Source: Papio anubis (taxonomy: Eukaryota > Chordata > Mammalia > Primates > Cercopithecidae). From it: a stretch of 64,000 nucleotides of DNA. The position numbers and the translations under genes are program-made. Shown here one piece after another: positions 1-11,402 of the stretch; the first letter of the stretch is position 1, and every line of letters starts with the position of its first letter. The notes beneath the pieces were generated by a model. The model had not been told where the DNA came from. It worked only from the letters and a program-made list of their open reading frames with translations, and did not search any database. Where the stretch lies: assembly GCF_008728515.1 (NCBI RefSeq), contig NW_022161646.1, positions 62,001 to 126,000 of the forward strand. Direction: 5' to 3'.

Positions 1-794
1 TAAACCCTCTCATATCATGAATACCTAAGTCAACTTGAAAGAAAATATCTAGGCTTTTCACGCCTTTCAGCAGATTATCTCCTTCCTCGCCACCATCCTC
101 GGGCAGCCCCACCACTGTCATTCATTCCCAGCATTCTGCTTCATCAGTTTAGTGCCTGGTGACTCTCAATCCCATTTCTGTCCATTCATCTAGTCTGGCA
201 CCCTTGTACTCACATCTCTCAGTTTGGAAATTTCAGCTCTGAACACTCACGTGCGAGTGAACACAAACATCATCATTTCTTGTTTGTTTCTAACAACAAT
301 GGCTTTATTTCGGAAGCCCTTTCCATCTGGCTCCTGGTCTTTGGTCTTTCTCTTGTTTTTACTACCACAGTATGTTCTTTCAGCGTTGCCTCTTGTAATT
401 GCTCTCCATCTCCTGGCTTTCCTAGGAAGATTGGCTTGGATTCCCTCATATGCTTTGGATGTCTGAACCACCATGCCAAAGTTCTAGAGGAGCAGCCCAG
501 GGCTGCATCTGCAAGTTGGCACCTTGGACTGTTGTGCCCACATTCCCATCAAAAAGGCATCTTTTTTTTCTGTGGAACATTCTATGGGAGCATATAATTG
601 TTATCCTCTTAGGTACAAACCAACAAAGTAAGGGAGAGTTTCTCCTGTCGTTAAGAAGCATTTTTGTGCAGGTCATCAGTGAATCAACATAAATTTGAGA
701 GTTTACTTATTCATATTTGCAGCACTTGCTACTTCTTATAGTGCTAATAGATTTTCAATTTAGTCTATAAAATAGTTCTTCTAATTTTTCTAGA
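1..794. other. Unplaced sequence, no gene recognised
   Basis: I recognise no repeat family or gene here. Several overlapping open frames of about 60-105 codons occur on both strands (for example 280-597 plus and 446-676 minus). Their mutual overlap and the lack of any recognisable domain argue for chance. Confidence 0.4.
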
Positions 795-1012
795 CCAGAG
801 TTTCCCAACTAGTAGCCGTTTTTCTTCTAGGGAACATTTTGCCACGTCTGGAGATATTTTTTGTTGTCACAGCAATGAGATGCCACTAGCATTTAGTGGA
901 TAGGGGGTAGGTATGCCTCCAAACTTTCTATAATACATAGGACAGCTCGTCTCCCCTCAACAAAGATTTACCTAGCTCACAATGGCATTCGTGCTGAGGC
1001 TGAGAAACCTTG
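795..1012 (+). mobile_element. MER5A-type hAT-Charlie nonautonomous DNA transposon
   Basis: The block begins with a degraded 'cagagtttcccaac' terminus, passes through 'gccacgtctggagatat' and 'gtcacagcaatgaga', and closes with 'gctgagaaacc'. This order matches my knowledge of the MER5A consensus. It has no coding capacity. Substitutions throughout fit an old, pre-primate insertion. The family name is from memory; the terminal inverted-repeat logic is visible in the sequence. Confidence 0.75.
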
Positions 1013-1084
1013 ACCCAGACGCTATACTTAGCTGCTGGCTCCGTGATGACAGGCAAATTGTGCAGACCAAGGTAAACAACTATT

Positions 1085-1445
1085 TCTAATTATCCTTTCC
1101 TTGCTGTCACTTCATTGTCTCTTTGAGGTTAGGTATGACCATGGTGATTTTCTTTTGTCACTGGATACAAAAGAGTGAGAAAATTCAAAGGGGAGAATGT
1201 TTCAGAACTGGTATGTGATTCTGTGAATCACATCTTCTCACTTTCCTTCCTGCCTAGAATAAAAGTTTGTGTTCCAAAAATTTTAGAGGCTTTCTTAGCT
1301 CACAGTGGCCTGAGGAGGGTAGCCCCGGAGAGTCATCTGAACTTCCAACGTACTTTGCATGAGTGAGCAATAATCCTTTGCTGTGTTAAAGCACTGAAGT
1401 TTTGGGGGTTGCTTTTGCAGCATAACCTAGCCAATCCTGACATCC
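1085..1445 (+). mobile_element. MLT1/MST-type MaLR LTR, 3' part
   Basis: The 3' end reads 'gctgtgttaaagcactgaag...gttgcttttgcagcataacctagcc', a characteristic MaLR LTR terminus. The upstream 300 bases are compatible but strongly diverged, so the 5' boundary is a guess. No internal region or partner LTR is seen nearby. Confidence 0.5.
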
Positions 1446-1518
1446 ATCCTTACAGTTCGAGGTCCTAGCCTGTCTTTGTAAGTGGCAAACTGTAAAACTG
1501 TAAGATCTAATAAAAGTT

Positions 1519-1572
1519 TATTGAATCAATCTATCTGTCTGTCTTTCTATCTATCCTGTCCATCCATCCATT

Positions 1573-1620
<48 letters not shown>

Positions 1621-1640
1621 TCTCTCTCTCTCACTCATGT
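1519..1640. repeat. Microsatellite: degenerate CTAT/CATC tract, then (AC)n and CT-rich run
   Basis: A degenerate tetranucleotide tract (ctatctgtctgt and catccatcca) leads into about 44 bases of uninterrupted AC (1575-1618), then a TCTC-rich run. The long pure AC array is likely length-polymorphic. Confidence 0.95.
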
Positions 1641-1662
1641 AATTTAAAATGGCTTAATTGGA

Positions 1663-2000
1663 GGCCGGGCGCGGTGGCTCAAGCCTGTAATCCCAGCACT
1701 TTGGGAGGCCGAGACGGGCGGATCACGAGGTCAGGAGATCGAGACCATCCTGGCTAACCCGGTGAAACCCCGTCTCTACTAAAAAATACAAAAAAAAAAA
1801 AAAAACTGGCCGAGCGAGGTGGCAGGTGCCTGTAGTCCCAGCTACTCGGGAGGCTGAGGCAGGACAATGGCATACACCCGGGAGGCGGAGCTTGCAGTGA
1901 GCTGAGATCCGGCCACTGCACTCCAGCCTGGGCGACAGAGCGAGACTAGTCTCAAAAACAAACAAACAAACAAAAAAAACAAAACAAAACACACAAACAC
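1663..2000 (+). mobile_element. Young full-length Alu, AluYRa-like
   Basis: A complete dimeric Alu with poly-A middle linker and a 3' tail of A/CAAA/CA repeats. It is flanked by a perfect 10-bp TSD, cttaattgga (1653-1662 and 2001-2010). Diagnostic variants 'gctcaagcctgtaatcc', 'gccgagacgggcgg' and 'gatccggccactgca' differ from human AluY and match the Alu lineage I know from Old World monkeys. The left-arm Pol III A and B boxes look largely intact. This is one of the main clues to the host. Confidence 0.95.
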
Positions 2001-2010
2001 CTTAATTGGA

Positions 2011-2340
2011 ATAATAGTTTCTAATTTTTTTAATGTGCAATAGTCACTCTTTAAACTGTTCAAATGTTATAAAATGTTATAAACATAAAAGACACCAGTG
2101 TATCTGCCACTCAGATTTTATATAGGTTAACATTTTGTTATATATTTTTACAGCTATGATAACCTTAAATAATGTATTAAAATTAAAATCCATTTCTCTT
2201 TCGTCAATTTTTGCTCTAGATATTTTTAGGCTATGTTGTGAAGTGTACATCTGGTTAACATCACATACAGACATAGTGAATTTTTTGTATAAAATAACTC
2301 CATTCTGAGTAATATTTCTCAAAAAACATTTTATTTTATA
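2011..2340. other. AT-rich sequence, nothing recognised
   Basis: Low-complexity AT-rich DNA after the Alu TSD. No repeat family or gene could be supported. Confidence 0.4.
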
Positions 2341-2349
2341 CTAGCAATG

Positions 2350-3760
2350 CTGTTCTTTTGGTTAGTAGATCTCTGGCGTATCTCTTTTCAGCTGTCAAAT
2401 TTTCTTTATCTCTGTGTTATCTTTTAGCTGTATCTCTTGTAAAGAAATCAAAGCTCTATTATTTTTTGTTTCTTATTCTGTCAATAATCTCTGCCTTATA
2501 ACTAAAAATTAGCTTTTATATTTATTCTGATTTAGATTTATTTCTACCATATTGTTTCATGTCTTCATTACTTCCTTCCTTATTCTCTTTTATATTTTAT
2601 AAATTTTTATTATCCATCTTTCTCCTTACTGGGTTGCAATAAATAAATGTATTCAGTGTTTTATAAGGCTTTAGCAATTAAATTGAATTGTAAAGTTGTT
2701 CACTTGGCAGCAATGTCCTAAATTTATAACATATTTCTCCTACCATTTTCATTTTTATGGTTTTCTAGTAATTTTAGCACACCTTATTTTTAACACTCTG
2801 CCCAAATTATTTTATATTTTAAGCTGTCTATTAATATGTTTACATATGTATTTGATCTGAATTACTCCTTGTATTCAACTTGCTTTTTGCATATTCAATT
2901 TATCTTTCACTGAAATATAACTTTGATATTTCTTACAGTGAAGTTCTATGTATAGAAAAGTTAATCTTAAAATGTCTTCATATTCACTTAATATTGACTG
3001 ATACTTAGCTGGATATAGAACTCTACTATTTTTTCCCCAATAGCACTTTGAAACTAATAATTAATTATTTTCTGGCTTGATAAAAAGTGGAATGTCAGTC
3101 AAGTTAGTTTCTGTTCATAAGTAAACCATTTTTATTTTTTAAAAAATATTCTCTATAATTTAATTTTTAAAAATGTGCAGTATCAATTTCTCCAGTTAGA
3201 AATAAATATGACTCTTGTCTAAGAGGGATGTATGTCTTTTTAAACAATTTTTGGAAAATAATTTGTCATTTAAAAAATTATCTTCTTTATTCTATTTCAC
3301 TGTGGATACTCTATTAACATATAGATTGTACATTAACATTCTCAACTCCATTCCTATTAACTTGCCTTTTATATTTATCTTGCTTTACATCTTTGTGACT
3401 TTTTCTGGTAATTTTTTCACGTGTATCTTCAAAGATATTAATTTTGTCTTCAAAGCTTTCAAATACACAGTTCAGTTTACCTGAGTTTTAACCAATTTTT
3501 ATTATAAATCATTTTTCGTTAGTTTCTATTTCTCCAATTTTATTTCATTACATCTTCCATTATATGCTCTGGTTCTTGTCTATGACTTTAATTATTTAAA
3601 AAAATTCTAACTTAGGGTTTGAGAGTATTTTGTTATATCCAGGTTCAAGTATAAATCCTCCTCTTTGTTATGTTGACTTTCTCTTTCTCATAATGGCCTA
3701 TTTACATTTGTGGATTGTTTTTATCTTGGGTTGTATTTTATTAAAGATTCCTATGTGCAT
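2350..3760 (-). mobile_element. Possible ancient L1 remnant (antisense)
   Basis: AT-rich T-biased sequence contains phrases such as 'ctgtatctcttgtaaag', 'caataatctctgcctt' and 'gctggatatagaactct' that resemble the antisense strand of old mammalian L1 elements. Identity is low and boundaries are unclear. A TTTA-rich unique sequence is the alternative. Confidence 0.35.
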
Positions 3761-5462
3761 TGGGTTGTGAAAGCAACCCTACAAAGTCATTTGACCTTTG
3801 CTTTAGCAGACTGATCCAGCTGTTTCTCAGAAATTGTTGGAGTTTAATTGCTAATTTTTGAGTTTAGATTCCCAGTGCACATGCTGTGTAAATTTGGACT
3901 CCAGGCCTACAGAGCACAGGACTGAAAGTGCAATTTCTACTCACTCCTTCCCTTCTCTACCCACAAACACCTAAAGCATTGCTATATTACCTCCCTACCA
4001 CTTCCCAGTTTCATGGCTAGAGTTATTTACCTTTTTTATTTTTTTCTTAAGAAGGAGGCTATCCCTGTAGGGTTCTGGCTTGCTTCAAGAGCCTTTATTC
4101 CTATCTCTTGTCTCCTATACAGGGGTCTATAATAAACCCAGATCTGTAATCTGTATCAATCTGTAATACTGGCATAGGGCCAATATATGACCGAGATCCT
4201 GCAGAGAAAGGCATTCTCACCTTATTTCTAGAATGTGAGAATTTCTTTAAGCTCAAATATGTATTCTTTTAAAATTATTGTTATACTTTCATGTATTTTT
4301 ATCTCTATAAGCAGACGTGGGAAATTTCACTGTAATTCATTCACATAGATTTCAGGACAGACCATCAGTTATGTCAAGGTTACTTTTAATGTCAAGATAT
4401 GTCTAACCCATCTCATATAGTAATTGTTAAATTTCTAAAATTTATGAATTCAGTAAAGATAGTAATTGAATTTGTGGTTTATTAATTATAACCTCTATAT
4501 GCATGAAAAATATAAGCACATACATATATACCAAACAAATAATGATCAGACTAATTTGAAAAAAAACCCTTTCATTTGTGTCTGAATTCCTATTTTCATT
4601 GCAATAGCCAAAGATTTCTTAGGTATCTAATACCAACATGTTGAGTACCAGTATTCTAAATATCCCCCAAAGGTCTGGTTAACCATTTTGGAGACTCTTC
4701 ATTTATGCTTAGATGTATACCCTCTATGCAGGAACAGTTACATGAATCTATGCCATGGGAACTGGGGGAAAATAAAAATGTGGGGCCCTTATTTGAAAAT
4801 TATCGAGAACCTTGAGAGAGTGATAGAACATTAAACCAAGCACAGGGTCCTTTATGTATAAAGTCTCTAAGATTCAGTACACCTAGTTCACTTATTTATT
4901 TAACCTGTTTTTATCAATTTTCTATGTTCCAAATGCTGTGGTAGATAATGAAAAAAACAAGATGACTTTGTGTAATGACTGCATAAATACTTTGTTTTAC
5001 TAATTGAATTAAGATTATTAACTGTTTATTTTTAAACAAAATTCATAAAATTAAAAAGTGTAAAACAAATATTTTGTTTAAGAAGAATCTTTCATTAGTA
5101 CATGGATGCTTAGAAAATTCTGGATACTACTGTAACAATTCTATGGCTTGTCATGCAATACATGATAAGGAATTCTTAAAGTGGTGTGGGCTACAGAATG
5201 ATGACTGGGCGTTATAAACATAACAAGAATAAGAGCCAGTAAGGTCTCTACAGAAAGGACACCCAGGCAGCAGTAGAAGTGCCACACGTATAGATTTCAA
5301 GTATGTTGGTGACAGTTTTTCTTTTTCTATTATTTTTTAATTTTTTCTTTAGTTGAACCGCATGGGGAACATAAGACAAGATAGTTTCTGTGCTCCAGCA
5401 GTTTCATGAGTAAGAACAGCTGGAACGTAAACATAGCTAAGGCTCTAAACACAGCAGTTAGC
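3761..5462. other. Unassigned AT-rich interval
   Basis: Nothing supportable was seen over this 1.7 kb beyond short homopolymers and AT-rich stretches. No open frame of note. Confidence 0.4.
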
Positions 5463-6250
5463 ATTTTCAAAAGAAGACATAGAAATGGCCAACAGGTCTA
5501 TGAAAAAAATGTACATCACTAACCACCTGATAAATGCAAATTAAACCACAAGGAGATACCATATTATGCCCATCAGGATGGCTATTACTAAAAAGTCAAG
5601 AAATAACAGATATTGGTGAGGATGCCAAGATAAGAGAACTCTTATAGACTGTTGGTTAGAATGCAAATTAGTACAGTCTCTATGAAAAACAGTATGGAGA
5701 TTTCTCAAAGAACTAAATATAGAACTACCATTTAATCCAGCAATCCCACTACTGGGTATCTACTGAAAGGAAAATAATCATTATATCAAAAAGATACTTG
5801 CACTGATATGTTTATCACAGCACTATTCGCAACAGCAAATATGTGGAATCAACCTAAGTGTCCATCAATAGGTCAATTAGATAAGGAAAATGTGGCATAT
5901 ATATGCAATGGAATACTATTCATCCATAAAAAAGATGAAATTATGTCTTTTGCAGCAATATGGATGAAACGGGAGGCCATTATCTTAGGTGAAATAAGTC
6001 AGACAAATATTTCATGTTCTCATTCGTAAGTGGGAGCTAAAAAACGTACACACGGACACAGAGAGTGAAATGATAGGCAGAGATTCAGAAGAGTGAGGGG
6101 GATGGGGTTGGACGAGAAACTACTTAATGGGTACAAGTATGTTATTTAGGTGATAGATACTCTAAAAGCCCTGACTTGGCCACTGCACAATGTATTCATG
6201 AAACAAAATAGTACTTGTACCTGAAAAATTTATGCAAAGGAAAAAAAAGA
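5463..6250 (+). mobile_element. 5'-truncated L1 3' end (L1PB/L1MA-like)
   Basis: This is the C-terminal part of L1 ORF2 plus a 3'UTR and an A-rich tail. Visible landmarks are 'tttcaaaagaagacatagaaatggccaac' (5464 on), 'atccagcaatcccactactgggtat' (about 5736), and 'ttcatgttctcattcgtaagtgggagctaa' at the 3'UTR entry (about 6012). An open stretch at 5808-6029 is a remnant of the ORF2 C-terminus. Upstream there are stops, so no functional product is expected. The element lacks its 5' 5 kb, as is usual for L1 copies. Subfamily is inferred from the 3'UTR and is approximate. Confidence 0.9.
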
Positions 6251-6439
6251 CTCAACATGTGAAACATCCAGTGTCATACTAAATGTTGATACTTCAAACC
6301 TCAAAGCTTGACCGGCAATCAGTGTCAGCAAACAGAAATGTTAGAAACCCACAACACAAATAGGCTTTCAGGCATCAAAAGGATAGAAACAAAGAATAGT
6401 GACCCTAAAATAGAAACAATATTATCACTAGAGTCACAA

Positions 6440-6640
6440 CATCTTGGGTTCAGAGTCAAACTGACTTAAGTTTTGAATCCTGTCTCCACTGCTAACTACA
6501 TCTATGCCTTTGAGTAAGTTGCCTTAATTCGCTCAGCCTCAATTTTCTTATATACTTTTGTGAGGATTGAGTGAGATAACGCAGGTAGTGTTTAGCTCCA
6601 TGCCAAGTCTATAACAAATACTCAATACAAGTTGAAGCAG
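6440..6640 (+). mobile_element. MIR SINE
   Basis: The order 'gggttcagagtcaaactgac', 'ctgctaactac', 'ttgagtaagttgcc', 'cctcaattttctta' and 'caaatactcaata' follows the MIR consensus, including its conserved core and 3' end. The copy is old and has no coding capacity. Confidence 0.85.
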
Positions 6641-6744
6641 AAAAAAAGTTTTTGAGACTCTCAGACAAACTAGGGGTACTTAAAATGATGAAAACTGGCT
6701 TAGGAATGAGGAAAACTTGGTTCTTTCCAAGCATTTCCGCTAAC

Positions 6745-6921
6745 TTAGTGTTTTGCAAACTTGTCTATATCTTGGAATGTTGTGGGAGCTTTAGGAATTA
6801 TTGATGCCTTGTCCCACTCCCTGGGACTATGATTTAATTAGTCTAGGATGTGGCCTGCACTTGGAAGGCTTAGAATAATTCCCAGGTGATTCTAATGTGC
6901 AGACAAGTTTGAGAGCCACTG
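6745..6921 (+). mobile_element. MER20-type hAT MITE
   Basis: Imperfect inverted termini are visible: 'agtgttttgcaaacttg' at the left and 'caagtttgagagccactg' at the right. Internal 'gctttaggaattattgatgcc' and 'aggtgattctaatgtgca' match the MER20 pattern as I know it. Confidence 0.8.
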
Positions 6922-7004
6922 TTCTCACTTGTTCTGGAAAACTCACTCACTGAACTTCCTTTTCCCCATCTATGCCAGGGCACAGAGGATTATAGAATAA
7001 AGAC

Positions 7005-7265
7005 TTTGTGGTTAATAGCACTGAATTTGAAGCTAGAACTAATTGAGTGTGAATAAAATTGTAGTAACTGATGAGCTCAGATTGTTAGGAAACTTAGTTT
7101 CTCTGTATTTCAGTTTTCCTAACCATAAATGCATCACCGAGAATTATAAACGTCAGAAGGTTACTATAAAAACTAAATGAGACAACTTACACAAAGTATA
7201 TAAAATTAAGTTAACTGGCACATGGTTAAGCTTCAAAGGTATGTTAGTTATTATCATATTATTAA
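7005..7265 (+). mobile_element. MIR SINE, degraded
   Basis: Fragments resembling the MIR layout occur in order: a gap-rich 5' part, then 'tttcagttttcctaaccataaa', 'actaaatgagacaac' and 'ggcacatggt'. Divergence is high. Confidence 0.6.
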
Positions 7266-8860
7266 TGGTTTTAATTCACAAGCTTATCATACATTACTGA
7301 ATTAATGTATTGTACTCAAATTTCCACATCAATTTCTGAATTTCAACATGACTTTGAATGTTGAAAAGATCAGCTCTAATCTTTCAACTTGGAGTTATTC
7401 TATGAAATTCCTACTCTCAGCTCAAAATTTCAGAGAAAATGAACAGCATCAAGAAATAACATACCAACTCTATGATGAATTCTATGATCTAGTTCAACTG
7501 TTTGTACTTATAGCAAATATACACCAAAGGAAATCAAGAAAAAAGCAATGATGCATCATAAATTCCTGTTTGGCAAATGAACAGCATGTCCACTGTGATA
7601 GCATATTCTGGATCCTCCCAGAAATCTATCGTCGCAGAAAAGAGTAATATATGTCTTAAGTAAACTCAACATTGTACATTATGTATTATTTTCTCTTCAA
7701 AGAATGAATAAGGAATAGAAACCAGAAATTGAGACAGAAAACAATTCAAGAATATGTAAAATTTAAAAAATATATGGAGAAATAGTACTGTTTTTTCAAA
7801 TAAAATATGCAAAATAGTTACCAGGAAGGCAAAATTAATATTTTTTAAAGAATTAAGGCCACTTTGACTTGTTTCTTTGTATCCTTATTTAGCATGGAAG
7901 GCAACTATGGATGGCTCCGTGGAGATCAGGGAAGAGGTAAAGGCCTGAAAATAAAAATTGGGAGTCTAAAGAAGGCAAATAAACAGAACACAAAATAAAA
8001 GTACACAGTTCTCTGTTCCTTAAAAATAATGTGTATTCCAGTCTGCTCTTTACAAGTGTTTCCTTCCTCACTGAAGTCTTTTCTTATTTTTATCCCCTTT
8101 ACCCATGTCTTATGGAGGGCATAGAATCACAAGCCTTCCAATAATATGGCTGAATTGAAGTAATGATAGTAGAAGGAGCAGTCAAAGGAGATTGCAAGGG
8201 ATAAAACAAAAGTGAGAATGAGAGGAAGCAGAGTGGCAACTGAGTCTGGGCAGGAATTACCTCAACTCACATTTGTGCTTGGTGCCACCAATTGGCTCAG
8301 TCTATTTAGAGTCCACATGCTTTAAACTCAAAGATCAGGACTGAGTAAACATGCTCATAATATTATCATGCACATATCATGTTTATATTAACATTTGAAA
8401 ACCCAGCGGCATAGAACACTAAAAAGGATCACACTGAGAAACTAAATCTGATTTCTTCTTTCAAATTAAAGTTTTACATCAAAACCCATCTTTGCTGAGA
8501 ATAAAATGGAGTCATTGTGACAATGCTTCTTCCCACTGCACATTTAGATAAATTACAAAGCTGGTTCTGGCTGAGAGCAAATGGAGAGAATTTAATCAAA
8601 ACAAACAAAAAGACATTCTAAATATGAGTTAGCAGCAGAGCAATGCATTTTTTATCAAACTGATGATTCAGTAAATCTCAATAGAAATTATTTTATTCTA
8701 TTATGGATTCTAATACACAGCAGGTCAAGTCATGTAGATCCTATGTTGCTAAAAGGTGCACTTTATTATAGTCAAAGGCTGAAAGCAAGAACTTGGAAGA
8801 GTGCCCCATACCTGGTACAGGGCTGTAGGATGAGGCAATGATGTTAGGTTCATTAAAGGA
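7266..8860. other. Unassigned sequence
   Basis: No gene or repeat family was recognised. Small open frames at 7348-7551 plus and 7889-8071 minus show no domain and are likely chance. Confidence 0.4.
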
Positions 8861-8865
8861 CTCCC

Positions 8866-8936
8866 TGTATTAGTCCGTTTCCATACTGCTATAAAGAATA
8901 CCTGAGACTGGAAAATTTATCAAGGAAATAGGTTTA
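8866..8936 (-). mobile_element. MaLR (THE1/MST-type) 3' LTR, first piece
   Basis: The sequence 'tgtattagtccgtttccatactgct...' is the reverse-complement end of a THE1/MST LTR. It is preceded by the TSD CTCCC at 8861-8865, which recurs at 17530-17534 after the other end of the element. The LTR stops abruptly after 'ggttta' where the ERV-L provirus begins, and resumes at 15314. Confidence 0.92.
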
Positions 8937-9373
8937 TGTGATGGTTAACACTGAGTGTCCACTTGATTGGATTGAAGGATACAAAATATTGATCCCCTGG
9001 GTGTGTCTGTGAGGATGTTGCCGAAGGAGATTAACATTTGAGTCAGTGGGCTGGGAGAGGCAGACCCACCCTTAATCTGGTGGACACAACCTAATCAGCT
9101 GCCAGTGAATATAAGGCAGGCAGAAAAAAACATGAAAGAGTGAGATGGGCCTAGCCTCCCAGTCTATAGCTTTCTCCCATGCCAGATGCTTCCTGCTCTT
9201 GAACATCAAACTCCAAGTTCTTCAGTTTTGGGACCTGGACTGGCTCTCCTTGCTCCTCAGCTTGATCTTGTGATCATGTAAGTTAATACTTAATAAACTC
9301 CCCTATATATGTGTGTATAATAGGATATCTATATATCCTATTAGTTTTGTCCCTCTAAGAGAACCCTAATACA
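8937..9373 (+). mobile_element. ERV-L-type 5' LTR
   Basis: The LTR runs from 'tgtgatggtta' to 'ctaataca' (437 bp) with canonical TG...CA ends. A TATA-like 'aatataag' lies at 9108-9115 and a polyadenylation signal aataaa at 9292-9297. It pairs with 14875-15308, which is clearly the same LTR. Relative to that copy it lacks about 20 bp after 'cctcagctt' and has an expanded 'gtgtataataggatatc' stretch before the 3' end. TSD GTTTA (8932-8936 and 15309-15313) shows a 5-bp insertion, as expected for ERV-L/MaLR integrases. I do not assign a subfamily. Confidence 0.92.
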
Positions 9374-9378
9374 GATTT

Positions 9379-9396
9379 TGGTGCCAGGAGTGGTTT
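9379..9396 (+). promoter_or_regulatory. Retroviral primer-binding site, leucine-tRNA-like
   Basis: Six bases after the 5' LTR the sequence reads 'tggtgccaggagtggttt'. This resembles the complement of the 3' end of leucine tRNA used by ERV-L elements, with mismatches towards the end. The position just inside the LTR is right for minus-strand priming. Confidence 0.75.
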
Positions 9397-9484
9397 TAGA
9401 ATATTAAGGATGGAGTTATTTCCTTGGTTTGGGGGTTTCTGGAGTTGGTTGCTTGATATGATTAGACTCAAAAATGCTAAGGAC

Positions 9485-9632
9485 TTTACTTCTAATAGTA
9501 TGGAGAACTAATAGTATAATAGTTATAATATTAATTGTATGGAGAACTATTAATAGTATGGAGAACATACTATTATAGTCTTCGTAATAGTATTATTAAC
9601 TTCTAATAGTATTATTAACTTCTAATAGAACA
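9485..9632. repeat. Tandem/inverted TAATAGTAT repeat cluster in the ERV-L leader
   Basis: The leader contains three copies of 'tatggagaac' and many 'taatagtat' units. A 19-bp unit 'taatagtattattaacttc' is repeated head to tail at 9585-9603 and 9604-9622. Reverse-orientation 'atactattatag' also occurs. This looks like local slippage after integration, not part of a normal retroviral leader. Confidence 0.85.
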
Positions 9633-9666
9633 TTGATAGTACTCGGCATGAACTGTTTACACAGTT

Positions 9667-10107
9667 ATGCAAAATAATGCATTTGACACTTCTGGTTCAC
9701 CGCTTGTGAGAGGCAAGGAGGTTAGTGACTCTACACATAATACCTTTGACCATATGTGGAGAACCAAGGAACATAATGAAGCTGGATGGTTGCTCCTAAG
9801 TTCCGTGAACAAAGTGGTGAAAGAAAATGATGACCTTAGGGTTCAGAAGCAGATACTGAGCCTCAAATCTGCTAAGATTGCCCTGAGTGAGAGTCTTATC
9901 TCCTGTAGAGAAAGAGCTGAAATTGTGGAAAAACAGACACAAGTCCTTAGCATGCAAGTGGCTGACCTGAAACAAAAGATGCATGCACAGCCACACCAGG
10001 GGTCTACTGTTAAAGTGAGGGCATTGATTAAAGAAAATGGGACCCTGCAACTTGGAATGGGGCCATGTGGGAGGACCCTGATGAAGCTGGGGACACTGAG
10101 TTTGTAA
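9667..10107 (+). pseudogene. gag: ERV-L gag remnant, N-terminal part
   Basis: An open stretch of about 146 codons starts with an ATG after the leader. It is rich in Lys, Glu, Gln and Leu. Residues about 50-115 ('KVVKENDDLRVQKQ' through 'LSMQVADLKQKM') have heptad-like hydrophobic spacing, suggesting a coiled coil, which fits my knowledge of the ERV-L gag N-terminus. The frame is lost near 10045, and the apparent continuation moves to another frame. No capsid particle is expected from this copy. The ATG at 9667 is the first in frame; the true ancestral start could be further upstream in the repeat-damaged leader. Confidence 0.7.
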
Positions 10108-11240
10108 ATTCTGATCAACGTTTTTTTGCCAGAAGAAACAGCTTCCCCATCCCCAGTATTGGCAACATACCCTCCCTGACCCATGCTGTCATCAGCCTTT
10201 CCAATTTTGTCTAAGGAGATAAACTCTGCACTGCCTGAGGCAACAGTGATGGCCTCCCCTGAGGCAGTTGCCAGGAAAGGTAATGTTGATTCTTCTCAGA
10301 AGCCACCTCTAAAACCTCTGTTTGCTTGTGGACCTATAACTAAAGTCCTGGAGGGTTCCTAGAAGTGAGGTTGAGAGTGTGACCCATGAGGAGGTGTGCT
10401 ACACTCAAAAAGAACTGTTTGAGTTCCCTAATTTACATGAACAGCAATCTAGAGAACAGGCATGGGAATGGATATTAAGGGTATGGGATAATAGTGGAAG
10501 AAACATAGAGTTGGATCAGGCTGAATTTATTGATTTGGGCCCTCTAAGTAGGAACTTTGCATTTAATGTTGCAGCTCAAGGAGTTTAAAAAGGTTCTAAT
10601 AGTTTATTTGTTTGGTTAGCTGAAATATGGATTAAAAGATGGCCCACTGAGCAAGCTGGAAATGCCTGATCTCCCTTGGTTTACTGTAGAGGAAGGGATC
10701 TAAAGGTTTAGGGAGATTGAGATGGTGGAGTGCATTAATCACTTTAGACCTACTCATCTCAGCTGGGAGGGTCCAGAAGATATACCGTGGACCAATGCCT
10801 TGTGAAATAGATTTGTGAGGGCAGCACCTGCATCTTTGAAGAGACCTGTAATTTCTCTTCTCTGTTTGTCAGATGTAACAGTGGGAACTGCAGTCATTCA
10901 ACTACAAAATTTAATTACAATGTGAATAATTGGATCTCAAGGTGGCAGGGGCCAAGTGACGGCACTCAACAATCAAAGGCAAAATGGGCATAGCTATCGT
11001 AATGGACAGCAGAGGCAAAGCAGCAATCAGAATAGCCTGACTTGAGTAGAGCTCTGGCATTGTCTAATTAATCATAGTGTTTCCAGAGGTTGAAATTGAT
11101 AGGAAGTGAAATTGTTAAAAGTGAAATTGATAGGAAGCCTACTGCATTCCTGCTTACCTTATACAAACAGAAAACACTTCTAGGTCAAATGGACAAAAGA
11201 CTAATTTGAATTATAAAAACAGAGAATCATGGCCCCTCAA
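10108..11240 (+). pseudogene. gag: ERV-L gag remnant, C-terminal part, multiply broken
   Basis: Between the N-terminal gag block and the protease there is about 1.1 kb with only short open pieces (largest 10379-10588, 69 codons). Position and the reading 'LWHCLINHSVSRG' in one frame near 11050 fit the end of ERV-L gag. I see no CCHC zinc knuckle. A partial duplication of 'tgaaattgataggaag' occurs at 11091-11106 and 11122-11137, with a related unit between. The gene is dead. Confidence 0.55.
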
Positions 11241-11402
11241 TTTCCAGACTTGACCCAGTTTACAGATCCTGAACCCCTTGAAGGAGAGGCCAGGTCCCCT
11301 TGAGAAAGGACCCCACTACATTACTGACAATTTATGCAGTGAATGTTTCTCCCATCCTTCCCCAAGGAGACCTCCAGCCCTTTGCCAGGGTAACTGCATT
11401 GG

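Noticed and set aside
224..692. Cluster of overlapping frames with hydrophobic stretches on both strands
   Set aside because: They overlap in several frames, and none has a recognisable domain or splice context.
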